In this document: in pieces, positions 8,330-16,585 of the stretch
How positions within the stretch are numbered: position 1 is the first letter of the stretch
How the letters are laid out: every line of letters begins with the position of its first letter
Notes under the pieces: generated by a model
The model's input: the letters and a program-made list of their open reading frames with translations, nothing else
Databases searched by the model: none
Told to the model about the DNA's origin: nothing
Program-made: the position numbers and the translations under genes
From: Gordonia sp. KTR9
GTDB lineage: Bacteria; Actinomycetota; Actinomycetes; Mycobacteriales; Mycobacteriaceae
Direction: 5' to 3'
Length of the DNA stretch: 64,000 nt
Assembly: GCF_000143885.2 (NCBI RefSeq)
Contig: NC_018581.1
Location: 1,736,001 to 1,800,000, forward strand

Positions 8330-9523
8330 CTATAGCAGATCCGCCACCGGAGTGGGCGTCTGGAGCTTCGGCCGGGTCTTCATCACCGCACCCGCCTTGC
8401 CCGCGCCCACCACCCCGGTCAGGACACCGTTCCGGCTGTAATACGCGACGAACTTCTTGCCGTCGTCGTCGACCAGATGGACGTCGTCATCGGCGCGCGG
8501 GGCACCGAGCACCTGGATCTTGAGGTCGAACTGGTCGCTCCAGAAGTAGGCGACGGACGCGGTCACCGCGTCACCACCGGTGATCTGCTGGGCGACGACG
8601 GAGGCCTGCTCGACAGTGTGATTCCAGTGCTCCATGCGTCGCGGAGCCCCGTCTTCGTCGAGCCAGTTCGCTACGTCACCGAGAGCGTAGACATTCTCGG
8701 CACTGGTGTGACCGGTTGCATCGCAGGCGATCCCACCACCGGCCTCGCGCGGGGCCAGGTCGATTCCCGAACCATCCAGGTAATCGGTCACCGGGGTGGA
8801 GCCGATGCCGACCACGACGATGTCGGCGGGAAGCGTGGTGCCGTCGGTGAGTTCGACGGCATCCACCCGGCCGTCTGACACCACGATCTCCACGACGCCG
8901 ACACCGGTTCTGAGGTCAATACCGTTGGCAATGTGCAGTCGGGAGACCAGTGCGCCGATCTGCTCCCCCAGGGCCTCGGCGAGCGGCGTCGGAGCCGGTT
9001 CGACAAGGCTGACTGTCAGACCACGTGTGGCGAGACCGGCCGCCACCTCACACCCGACGAAACCCGCGCCGATGACGACCGCGGTGCTCGCGGAATCGAT
9101 CTCGCCACGCAGGGCCACCGCGTCGTCGTAGGTGCGCAACACGTGCACCCCCCGGACGTTCTCGGTCAGACCTGGAAACGGGCGCGGATCGAGACCGGTC
9201 GCCAGTACCAGCGCGTCGTAGGCGACGATGGTGCCCGAGGCCAGCGCGATCGTCCGGTCCGCGGCCGACACCGCGGTCACCCTCTCATCGAGCCGCAGCG
9301 TGATGTCGGACTCGCTATAAAATTCCGCGGGCTTGAGATCGACGCGGTCGTCCTTGCCCAGCAGCACCGACTTCGACAAGGGTGGACGATCGTACGGCGG
9401 GTGGGCTTCGGCCCCGACGAGCGTGATCGGGTCCGTGAACCCGTTGTTCCGCAGGTTCTCCGCAACTTTGATTGCCCCGAGTCCGGCACCGACGACGACC
9501 ACGCCCGCGCTCGATCCACTCAT
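8330..9523 (-). CDS. FAD-dependent ferredoxin/rubredoxin-type reductase
   Basis: Flavoprotein that passes electrons from NAD(P)H to a small redox protein for an oxygenase (ThcD/CamA/BphA4 family), 397 residues. Residues 7-20 carry the FAD dinucleotide-binding GAGLGAIKVAENL motif. A second Rossmann motif for NAD(P)H lies at about 145-160 (VIGAGFVGCEVA), and the FAD-binding YALGDVANW near residue 280. A C-terminal domain of about 90 residues follows. Start: an ATG at 9523 with GGGACGAG just upstream; an ATG 39 bases further out would add an unconserved tail. It is last in a leftward six-gene operon. No ferredoxin or P450 lies beside it, so its partner must be encoded elsewhere. Confidence 0.88.
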   Translation of the reverse strand: MSGSSAGVVVVGAGLGAIKVAENLRNNGFTDPITLVGAEAHPPYDRPPLSKSVLLGKDDRVDLKPAEFYSESDITLRLDERVTAVSAADRTIALASGTIVAYDALVLATGLDPRPFPGLTENVRGVHVLRTYDDAVALRGEIDSASTAVVIGAGFVGCEVAAGLATRGLTVSLVEPAPTPLAEALGEQIGALVSRLHIANGIDLRTGVGVVEIVVSDGRVDAVELTDGTTLPADIVVVGIGSTPVTDYLDGSGIDLAPREAGGGIACDATGHTSAENVYALGDVANWLDEDGAPRRMEHWNHTVEQASVVAQQITGGDAVTASVAYFWSDQFDLKIQVLGAPRADDDVHLVDDDGKKFVAYYSRNGVLTGVVGAGKAGAVMKTRPKLQTPTPVADLL

Positions 9524-9619
9524 CTCTCGTCCCCTTTTGTCGTCTGTCCCGTGGACACCCAACTGCGCCCGTCTGGGAGTTTCGCGTCTATTCAGTACAT
9601 ACGGGCGCTGATCCGACCT

Positions 9620-10825
9620 TCAGGCAGCCCGGAAGAGCGCCGCGATTCCCTGACCGCCACCGATGCACATCGTTTCCAGTGCCAGCCCGCCTCCGCGGCG
9701 ACGCAACTCGTGAAGCATGGTGGTCATGATTCGTACACCCGTAGCCCCGATCGGGTGTCCGAGCGAGATCCCGGAACCGTTGACGTTGAGCCGATCGTCG
9801 ACGTCGGCGAGGGATACACCCCACCCCTCGAGCACCGCCAGGACCTGCACCGCGAACGCCTCGTTGATCTCGATCAGGGCGAGATCGTCGAGGGTTGCGT
9901 TGCAACGCTCGAGCAGGCGCTTCGTCGCGCTCACCGGGCCGATGCCCATGCGTGAGGGTTCGCAGCCGGTGGCAGCCCAGCCCTCGAAATACGCTATCGG
10001 CTCGAGACCGAGTTCGTCGAGCTTGTTCTCTGCGACCACGAGGCATGCGGCCGCTGCGTCGTTCTGCTGGCTAGCGTTGCCGGCGGTGACGGTCCCTCCG
10101 TCGACCACGGTTCGAAGGCGCGCGAGTTTGTCCACGGTGCTCTCCGGTCGGATACCCTCGTCGCGAGTGAAGATGAGTGAGTGGGCTTTGCGCTGCGGTA
10201 CCTCGACGGGCACCACTTCGTCATCGAATCGACTTGCGCGCCAAGCCGCATCCGCCCTCTGATGGCTCCGTGCTGCGAACTGGTCTGCGGCGTCGCGGGT
10301 CAGATTGAAATCTGCAGCGAGATTCTCGGCCGTTTCGATCATTCCGCTGAGGTGTCCGAAGCGCCATTCTGGTTGCGACCGTTCGCGGCCGCGGTCGAGA
10401 CGGTCGTAGAGCACTTGGCTGCCCGATCGCGACCCCCAGCGTGCAGTGGTCGTGTAGTGCTCGATGTTGCTCATCGACTCCACGCCGCCGGCCAGTACGA
10501 CGTCGGCCGCACCGGTCTGTACTGTCATCGCTGCGTTTATGACCGCTTGCAGGCCCCCGCCGCATCGCCGGTCGACCTGCAGACCAGGTACCTCGACGGG
10601 TAGGCCCGCGTTCAGTGCGGCCCATCGTCCGATGCATGGTGCCTCTGAGTTCGCGTACGACTGGGCAAACACCACGTCTTCGATGCGGAGAGGGTCGATC
10701 CCACTCAGGGACACGACTTCACGGATGATTACCGACGCGAGGTCCTCGGCTCGAAGGGGTCGGAGTGCGCCACCGAATGCCCCTATGGGCGTCCGGAGGG
10801 GCCGTACTATCGCTGCGCGCCGCAT
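9620..10825 (-). CDS. Acetyl-CoA acyltransferase (thiolase)
   Basis: Thiolase of 401 residues that cleaves a 3-ketoacyl-CoA with CoA, the last step of a beta-oxidation round. All catalytic elements are visible: the nucleophilic cysteine in DRRCGGGLQ (about residue 87), NEAFA (about 305), the histidine in GISLGHPIGATG (about 353) and the second cysteine in ETMCIGGGQG near the C-terminus. GGAG lies 8 bases before the ATG. It sits in the leftward operon between the MaoC hydratase and the flavoprotein reductase, consistent with a complete beta-oxidation set. Substrate chain or ring specificity is not readable. Confidence 0.93.
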   Translation of the reverse strand: MRRAAIVRPLRTPIGAFGGALRPLRAEDLASVIIREVVSLSGIDPLRIEDVVFAQSYANSEAPCIGRWAALNAGLPVEVPGLQVDRRCGGGLQAVINAAMTVQTGAADVVLAGGVESMSNIEHYTTTARWGSRSGSQVLYDRLDRGRERSQPEWRFGHLSGMIETAENLAADFNLTRDAADQFAARSHQRADAAWRASRFDDEVVPVEVPQRKAHSLIFTRDEGIRPESTVDKLARLRTVVDGGTVTAGNASQQNDAAAACLVVAENKLDELGLEPIAYFEGWAATGCEPSRMGIGPVSATKRLLERCNATLDDLALIEINEAFAVQVLAVLEGWGVSLADVDDRLNVNGSGISLGHPIGATGVRIMTTMLHELRRRGGGLALETMCIGGGQGIAALFRAA

Positions 10826-10868
10826 GTTTGGCTCCTAGATCGCTAGTTGACGGTTGGCACGCCTGATG

Positions 10869-11324
10869 TCAAGCGCGGAAGTAGCGGATGATGGACCGTG
10901 CGACCGCTGCAGGCTTGTCCGAGGACGAGACTTCGATGGTCGTGTCGAAGAAGACCTGAACGGCGTCGCCGACGTGTTGTACCTCGGCGATCACGGTGGA
11001 TGCCCGGACACGAGCCGACGACTGGACTGGGGTCACGAATCGGACCTTGTCGAGACCGTAGTTGACCGCCATCGCGACACCGTCGACGGTGTAGAGCTCC
11101 TTCAGAAGCACCGGCAATAGTGAGAGGGTCAAAAAGCCATGCGCGACGGTTCCTTTGAACGGCCCGGTTGCTGCCCGTTCGGGGTCCGTGTGAATCCACT
11201 GGTGGTCGCCCGTCGCCTGCGCAAACGTGTCGATCCGGGACTGGCCGATATCCGTCCACGAGCCGGGGCCGAGCGTCGTGCCGGTGGCCGACGCCATTTC
11301 GTCAAGACTCGAGAAGTGTCGCAT
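10869..11324 (-). CDS. MaoC-like (NodN-type) acyl-CoA hydratase
   Basis: Single-hotdog enoyl-CoA hydratase of the MaoC/NodN group, 151 residues. The catalytic Asp/His pair is seen in ATGDHQWIHTD near residues 37-47, followed by GTVAHGFLTLSLL, typical of the family. Three ATGs compete: 11339, 11327 and 11324. AAAGG is best spaced (7 bases) for 11324. It lies 33 bases downstream of the crotonase gene and 43 upstream of the thiolase gene in the same leftward operon. The operon thus has two unrelated hydratases, which may act on different intermediates or stereoisomers. Confidence 0.85.
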   Translation of the reverse strand: MRHFSSLDEMASATGTTLGPGSWTDIGQSRIDTFAQATGDHQWIHTDPERAATGPFKGTVAHGFLTLSLLPVLLKELYTVDGVAMAVNYGLDKVRFVTPVQSSARVRASTVIAEVQHVGDAVQVFFDTTIEVSSSDKPAAVARSIIRYFRA

Positions 11325-11372
11325 CATTGCACCTTTCATAAGGAGTTCGGATCGACCGACAGCGCATCGGCC

Positions 11373-12158
11373 TCATACACCGCGCCAGACCGGTGTGCGC
11401 CGCTCAGCGAAAGCCGCCGCACCCTCTTTCGCGTCCTCGGAAGCGAAAACCGCTGTGGCCATGTCGCGATGCTTTGCATACGTGTCGGAATCGACCCACC
11501 CGACAGTTTCGTTGACGATCTTCTTGGTCAAGCGAAGGGCAAGTGGCGCGTTGCGCGCAATCGACGCAGCCAGTTCCGTCGCAGCCTGTGCGGCCTCACC
11601 AGACGGACACAGACGCGTGACAATCCCTAGATCATGCGCGCGCTGAGCATCGATTCGCTCGCCGGTGAGGGCGATTTCCATCACTGCGCCGTATGGCACC
11701 GACCGCGACAACCTCAGCAGTCCGCCGCCGGCTGCGATGAGTCCGCGACTCACCTCGGGCAGGCCGAAGCTCGACGACTCCGACGCGACGATCATGTCCG
11801 CTGCCAATGCCAGTTCAAAGCCCCCGGCCAGCGCGGGACCGTCGATAGCGGCGATGAGCGGTTTCTCCAGTCCGCACTCGGTGTAACCGGCGAGACCGCG
11901 ACCCGGGATCGAAGGTTTCTCGCCACGCGCGAACGCTTTGAGATCCATGCCGGCAGAGAAGACCGGGCCCTCCGCAGCGAGTACGATTGCCGAGACATCC
12001 GAGCGGGCGACAAGGTCGTCGAACGCCGCCGCCATGTCGCTGGACATGGCGTAGTTCAACGCATTTCGCGCTTGGGGGCGGGTCATCGTCACTACGGCTA
12101 CATTATTGGCGACCTCAACGCGCACGAACTCGCTCAGCGAGTCTTCTTTGTGAGTCAT
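11373..12158 (-). CDS. Enoyl-CoA hydratase (crotonase), both catalytic Glu present
   Basis: Crotonase-fold hydratase of 261 residues. The oxyanion-hole segments are at about 66-71 (FSAGMDL) and 105-116 (IDGPALAGGFEL). The two acid/base glutamates of true hydratases are kept: the E of GGFELALAAD and the E of FGLPEVSRG. It therefore most likely adds water across a 2-enoyl-CoA. Its ATG overlaps the stop of the upstream acyl-CoA dehydrogenase by 4 bases (ATGA), so the two are translationally coupled. It contrasts with the two other crotonases in this window, which lack these glutamates. Confidence 0.9.
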   Translation of the reverse strand: MTHKEDSLSEFVRVEVANNVAVVTMTRPQARNALNYAMSSDMAAAFDDLVARSDVSAIVLAAEGPVFSAGMDLKAFARGEKPSIPGRGLAGYTECGLEKPLIAAIDGPALAGGFELALAADMIVASESSSFGLPEVSRGLIAAGGGLLRLSRSVPYGAVMEIALTGERIDAQRAHDLGIVTRLCPSGEAAQAATELAASIARNAPLALRLTKKIVNETVGWVDSDTYAKHRDMATAVFASEDAKEGAAAFAERRTPVWRGV

Positions 12159-13312
12159 GCCGAGCTCATTCCGGCGTCGGCGAGTAGCGCCCGTCCGATG
12201 ATGACTTTCTGCACTTCACTGGTGCCTTCGTAGATACGGTAGAGCCGTGCGTCGCGGAAGAAGCGCTCGACCGGGGTGGTCCGCATATATCCGGTGCCGC
12301 CATGCACCTGGACACCTCGATCGGCCACGCGTCCGACCATTTCGCTGCAGAACAGCTTGGCTGCCGACGGACCGACGGATGTATCCGAACCGTCGTCGTA
12401 CCGCTCTGCCGCAGCATGCACCATCGCTCGCGCTGCCTGGATCTCGGCGTGTGAGTCGGCCAGCATCGCTTGGACGAGCTGAAATCGTCCGATGGGTTTA
12501 TTTCCCTGCCTGGCCTGCGCCGCATACTGCACGGACTCGTCGAGGACCCGCTGCGCGAGACCGACACACAGCGCGGCGATGTGCAGTCGGCCGCGGGAAA
12601 GGACCGTCAGCGCGTTCTGGTAGCCACGGCCCTCCTCCCCGCCGATCAGGCTGTCGGCGGGTACCCGCACCTTGTCGAAGAACACCTCGGAGGTCCAGGC
12701 GCCCGCCTGGCCCATCTTCGCATCTTTGGGTGCGATCGTGACGCCCTCGGTCGCGGTCGGCACGAGGAAGCTCGAAATGCCGCGGCCACCGGCCGCACCG
12801 GGGTCGGTCCGGGCGAAGACAACCAGAACCGACGACAGTGCGGCGTTGGTGATGAAGCGCTTCGAACCATCGATCACATAGTCGTCGCCGTCTCGCTTCG
12901 CGGTCGCGCGCATGCCGGACGGGTCGCTGCCTGCTTCTGCCTCAGTCAGCGCAAAGGAGGCGATGGTCTCGCCCGAAGCGAGCGACGGAAGCCACCTCGT
13001 GCGCTGTTCCTCGGTCCCGAACCGGGCGAGCACCTGCCCGGCTATTCCGTTGTTGGTTCCGAAGAGGGACCGGAAAGCGGGTGCGGTGTAGCCGAATTCC
13101 ATTGCCAGTTGGACATCTTCGACCATGCGTAAGCCGAGGCCCCCGTACTCCTCCGGCAACGCGTATCCAAAGAGGCCCATCTCGCGAGCCTGCGCGTGAA
13201 TATCCTCGGGAATGCGGTCCGTCTTCTCGATCTCGTCCTCGCGGGGGACGACCGATTCACGAATGAACTCGCGCACAGCGGTGCGGATGTCCCTGAAGGT
13301 ATCGGTATCCAT
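12155..13312 (-). CDS. Acyl-CoA dehydrogenase, MCAD/SCAD type
   Basis: FAD-dependent acyl-CoA dehydrogenase of 385 residues that introduces the alpha-beta double bond and passes electrons to ETF. The N-terminal helical domain, the ALTEAEAGSDPSG flavin/substrate segment (about residue 120), the RQGNKPIG region and the C-terminal HGGTGYM segment are all in order. The catalytic base is at the usual C-terminal place, the E of YRIYEGTSEVQ. AGGAAAG lies 7 bases before the ATG. It is second in the leftward operon, coupled to the crotonase. Family call firm, substrate unknown. Confidence 0.92.
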   Translation of the reverse strand: MDTDTFRDIRTAVREFIRESVVPREDEIEKTDRIPEDIHAQAREMGLFGYALPEEYGGLGLRMVEDVQLAMEFGYTAPAFRSLFGTNNGIAGQVLARFGTEEQRTRWLPSLASGETIASFALTEAEAGSDPSGMRATAKRDGDDYVIDGSKRFITNAALSSVLVVFARTDPGAAGGRGISSFLVPTATEGVTIAPKDAKMGQAGAWTSEVFFDKVRVPADSLIGGEEGRGYQNALTVLSRGRLHIAALCVGLAQRVLDESVQYAAQARQGNKPIGRFQLVQAMLADSHAEIQAARAMVHAAAERYDDGSDTSVGPSAAKLFCSEMVGRVADRGVQVHGGTGYMRTTPVERFFRDARLYRIYEGTSEVQKVIIGRALLADAGMSSA

Positions 13313-13339
13313 GCTTTCCTGCTTTCAGTGAATCGGCGC

Positions 13340-14098
13340 TCAGCGCGGTGCCATCCGGAGGGCACCGTCGAGTCGGATGGTCTCGCCGTTCAGATACGGG
13401 TTGGAGACGATATGGAAGGCGAGTTCGGCAAACTCTTCGGGCTGGCCGAGTCGCGACGGATTGGGAACCGACGTCGCCAGCGATTGCCGAACATCGTCCC
13501 GCAGGCCCGCCAACATCGGCGTGTCCATGAGTCCGGGCGCGATTGTGCAGAGCCGAACGCCGCGCGAGGCCATGTCGCGGGCCCCGACAAGGGTCATACC
13601 GACGACTCCAGACTTTGAGGCCGCGTATCCCGCTTGCCCGACCTGGCCCTCGTATGCCGCGATCGAGGCAGTCATCACGATGACTCCCCGTTCGCCGTCA
13701 ACGTCGGGGTTCTGCGACATCGCCGCGGCAGCGTGACTTGCCACCAGGTAGCTGCCGACCAGGTTGGTCGACACGATGGCTGCAAACCGCTCGGCGTCGC
13801 CTGGTGTGCCGTCTTTGTCCACGAACCGCACCGGACCGCCGCGGCCGGCGGTGTGTACAACCGCGCGCATGTCGTTATTGACGTTGCCCGTGGCAACCGC
13901 GGCGGCGACCTGCTCAGCGTCGGTGACGTCGGTGGGTACAAAGGTCGCGCCCAGATCCCGGGCCCGGCTCTCGCCGTCTGAGGTTGGCAGGTCCGCGATG
14001 ACGACCCTGGCGCCCGCGGCGGCCAGCCTCCTGGCGGTTGCCAGTCCGAGCCCCGAGGCTCCGCCGGTGACGAGCGCCGACTGCGATGTGATGTGCAT
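13340..14098 (-). CDS. SDR dehydrogenase, 3-hydroxyacyl-CoA dehydrogenase type 2-like
   Basis: Classical short-chain dehydrogenase of 252 residues. The N-terminal NAD site reads VTGGASGLGLA (about residues 10-20). The catalytic tetrad includes the Ser in MTASIAAYEG and Y-A-A-S-K about 165. It resembles the HSD10/type-2 3-hydroxyacyl-CoA dehydrogenase group, which oxidises 3-hydroxyacyl-CoA and sometimes hydroxysteroids. I chose the ATG at 14098 because GAAAGGTAGG lies just upstream and the Rossmann fold starts nine residues later; a start 180 bases upstream would add an unconserved tail. It is the first gene of the leftward operon, and the control region to its right is shared with a divergent operon. 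Confidence 0.88.
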   Translation of the reverse strand: MHITSQSALVTGGASGLGLATARRLAAAGARVVIADLPTSDGESRARDLGATFVPTDVTDAEQVAAAVATGNVNNDMRAVVHTAGRGGPVRFVDKDGTPGDAERFAAIVSTNLVGSYLVASHAAAAMSQNPDVDGERGVIVMTASIAAYEGQVGQAGYAASKSGVVGMTLVGARDMASRGVRLCTIAPGLMDTPMLAGLRDDVRQSLATSVPNPSRLGQPEEFAELAFHIVSNPYLNGETIRLDGALRMAPR

Positions 14099-14590
14099 GC
14101 CTACCTTTCTGAATGCGACTACTGGTGTGATCCGCCCGGGTCCTGGACGGGTACGCGGTTGGTGCTGGTCGGGCAACGACCATGGGGTAGTTCCGTCCCT
14201 GGCGTCGGCACGCGAGAGTCGTCGCGACGGCTGACTCTCTGCGGCTTCGGGCATTTTTGCGCACGGAGGTGACACCATGCCTGGCGTCTCGGTGTGGGTG
14301 ATGTCAGGTGACTCGGCTCAGACCGCGCAAAGCATGACCGACTCCAATTCTGTTACTGCAGTTGTTCGGTCAGAGCCGCTTGAACGGTGTGCTTTGCCGA
14401 AGTCTGCTGCGCCCGCATGTCTTCGGTGTGTCTGACCGCGGACATCAAACCTCCTGCGGTCGGTGGCCGGCGTGCAGACCGGGTCTGGCCAATCGCACTC
14501 TTTTACTATACGTTAAAAAACATCTCCGAGTGCAAGCCTTGCGACTAGCAAGGACGCGGGCCCACCGCCGTTAATCAGTAAGGGAAATTC
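14099..14590. other. Divergent control region between two catabolic operons
   Basis: About 490 bases without a gene between oppositely oriented operons. Promoters for both must lie here. An AT-rich block near 14500-14522 stands out from the GC-rich surroundings and holds the dyad listed separately. I see no other motif I can support. Confidence 0.6.
14502..14515 (-). promoter_or_regulatory. Putative shared operator, TAACGTATAGTAAA
   Basis: Read on the minus strand this 14-mer matches 12 of 14 positions of TAACGAAGAGTAAA at 29971-29984, in the other divergent control region. It is an imperfect dyad (TTTTAAC, 5 bases, GTAAAA), as expected for a TetR-type site. The regulator is unknown; the TetR genes at 20136 and 41655 are candidates. 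Confidence 0.45.
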
Positions 14591-15346
14591 ATGAGTACAG
14601 TCACCACCCTGCTCGAAGGGCGCACCGCCGTCGTCACAGGGGCCGCGCAGGGAATCGGACTCGAGATCGCTCGCGTACTAGGCGTCCACGGCGCCAAGGT
14701 GGTGCTGGCCGACCTCCGAGATGATGCGGTACTCGAAGCCGCGGCCGGTCTGCGCGGGCAGGGCATCCAGTCGATCGGCGTGCAATGCGACGTCACCGAT
14801 GAGGACGAGGTTCGCAATGTCGTCGACCACGCAGTAACCGAGTTCGGCGGCCTCGACGTCTGGGTCAACAACGCCGGGATCACACGGGACGCCTCGCTGA
14901 AGAAGATGTCCCTCGCCGATTTTCGCCTGGTCACCGACGTTCACCTGACCGGAACGTGGCTGGGTGTGCGGGCCGCCTCGGCGAGGATGCGCGAGAACGG
15001 TGGTGGCGCGATCGTCAACATCTCCTCGATGTCGGGGAAGGCGGGAAATCCGGGTCAGACCAACTACTCAGCCGCAAAGGCCGGAATCGTCGGGATGACG
15101 AAGGCCGCCGCGAAAGAGTTGGCCCACCATGGTGTTCGCGTGAACGCTGTGCAACCCGGCCTGATCGAGACAGCCATGACCCGCGCGATGCCGGCCGAGT
15201 CCTTTGCTGCCATGGAGGCGAGCATCCCGATGCGACGGGCGGGACAGCCGGTCGACGTCGCAAACGTCGTGCTGTTCCTGTCCTCCGGACTGGCGGGTTA
15301 CATGACCGGTGCTGTGTTGGAGGTCGCCGGTGGCCGCCTCATGTGA
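14591..15346 (+). CDS. SDR dehydrogenase, FabG-like 3-ketoacyl reductase family
   Basis: Short-chain dehydrogenase of 251 residues with every classical motif: VTGAAQGIGLE (about 16-26), NNAGIT (about 93), the catalytic Ser in VNISSMSG, Y-S-A-A-K about 160 and the VQPGLI segment after it. It ends in a FabG-like DGA-type tail (LEVAGGRLM). In a catabolic operon it most likely oxidises a 3-hydroxyacyl-CoA. AAGGGAAA lies 5 bases before the ATG. It opens the rightward operon; the next gene follows after a 23-base gap. Confidence 0.9.
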   Translation: MSTVTTLLEGRTAVVTGAAQGIGLEIARVLGVHGAKVVLADLRDDAVLEAAAGLRGQGIQSIGVQCDVTDEDEVRNVVDHAVTEFGGLDVWVNNAGITRDASLKKMSLADFRLVTDVHLTGTWLGVRAASARMRENGGGAIVNISSMSGKAGNPGQTNYSAAKAGIVGMTKAAAKELAHHGVRVNAVQPGLIETAMTRAMPAESFAAMEASIPMRRAGQPVDVANVVLFLSSGLAGYMTGAVLEVAGGRLM

Positions 15347-15369
15347 GGGTGCCGGCGTGCACGGACCGA

Positions 15370-16539
15370 ATGCAGCGAAGGAGCGAAGAGATTAAGCGCA
15401 CGATCTTCTCCACCGAACACGACGACTTCCGTTCGACCATAAGGGCTTTCGTCGACAAAGAGGTGGTGCCGAACTTCTCGGCCTGGGAGCGCGCCGGCGT
15501 TGCGCCGCGCGAGCTGTACACCCGACTCGGTGAACTCGGAATCTTGGGCATCTACGTGCCCGAAGAATATGGGGGCAGTGGTCAGAGCAGCTACAAGTTC
15601 AGCGCCGTCCTCACCGAAGAAACGATGTCACGAGCGGTTGGCCTCGGTGCGCTGCGGGTCCATATGGACATAGTTCTGCCCTACTTCCTGCAGCTGTGCA
15701 ACGACGAGCAGAAGGCGCGGTGGTTGCCGGGGATCGGCAGCGGTGACCTCATGACGGCCATCGCAATGACCGAGCCCGCAACGGGATCCGATCTCGCGGG
15801 TGTGACGACCACTGCTGCGCGCGATGGCGAAGAGTTCGTGATCAACGGCGCGAAGACCTTCATTACGGGCGCGGTGAACGCTGATCTATTTCTCGTCGTT
15901 GTGCGGACCTCACCGGCCGGGGACGACCGCAGGACAGGGCTGAGCCTCATGGTGGTCGAGCGTGATCGGGTCGGTTTCAGTATCGGTCAGAACCTCGAAA
16001 AGCTCGGTCTGAAGGCCCAGGACACGGCGGAGTTGTCATTCACCGATGTCCGCGTGCCGGCGGCGAACCTTCTCGGCGAGGAGGGCGAGGCATTCCGCTA
16101 TCTCGGCAGCAACCTCCCGCAGGAGAGGCTCTCCATCGCGGTGGGTTCCATCGCGGCGGCCTCCGGCGCGGTACGGATGACCACAGACTACGTGCGTGAC
16201 CGCAAGGTGTTCGGGCGGAATCTGTCGTCTTTTCAGAACACCAAATTCGTTCTCGCCGAATGTTCGACAGAAATCGAGGCAGGGCAGGCGCTCGTCGACC
16301 GTGCGCTCGACGCGCATGACGCCGACGAGCTGACAGCCGTGGACGCGGCGAAGGTGAAGCTGTTCACCTCCGAACTACAGGGCCGAATCGTGGACCGCTG
16401 TCTGCAGCTCTTCGGCGGATACGGGTACATTCTGGAATACCCCATCGCACGTATGTACGCAGATGCGCGTGTCACCCGGATCTATGGTGGCACAACCGAA
16501 GTCATGAAGACAATCATCAGTAAGTCGCTCGGCCTGTGA
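15370..16539 (+). CDS. Acyl-CoA dehydrogenase, LCAD type
   Basis: Flavin-dependent acyl-CoA dehydrogenase, 389 residues from the first ATG. The C-terminal base position reads IYGGTTEVM (Gly instead of Glu). As in long-chain acyl-CoA dehydrogenases, the catalytic Glu is instead in LPQERLSIA in the middle helix, so the enzyme should be active. The AMTEPATGSD and FGGYGYILEYP segments are typical. Start: ATG 15370 has no good ribosome site. GAAGGAG is spaced 7 bases before an in-frame ATT at 15391, exactly where relatives begin (M/I-KRTIF). A non-AUG start is therefore plausible, giving 382 residues. Confidence 0.9.
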   Translation: MQRRSEEIKRTIFSTEHDDFRSTIRAFVDKEVVPNFSAWERAGVAPRELYTRLGELGILGIYVPEEYGGSGQSSYKFSAVLTEETMSRAVGLGALRVHMDIVLPYFLQLCNDEQKARWLPGIGSGDLMTAIAMTEPATGSDLAGVTTTAARDGEEFVINGAKTFITGAVNADLFLVVVRTSPAGDDRRTGLSLMVVERDRVGFSIGQNLEKLGLKAQDTAELSFTDVRVPAANLLGEEGEAFRYLGSNLPQERLSIAVGSIAAASGAVRMTTDYVRDRKVFGRNLSSFQNTKFVLAECSTEIEAGQALVDRALDAHDADELTAVDAAKVKLFTSELQGRIVDRCLQLFGGYGYILEYPIARMYADARVTRIYGGTTEVMKTIISKSLGL

Positions 16540-16585
16540 AAGTCACGGGGCAGCACAAGCGAGTAATACCCGGGAGGAGTGTCTC

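Noticed and set aside
14956..15369. N-terminal extension of the acyl-CoA dehydrogenase at 15370
   Set aside because: It overlaps the FabG-like gene in another frame and has low-complexity Arg/Gly content; relatives begin near 15391.
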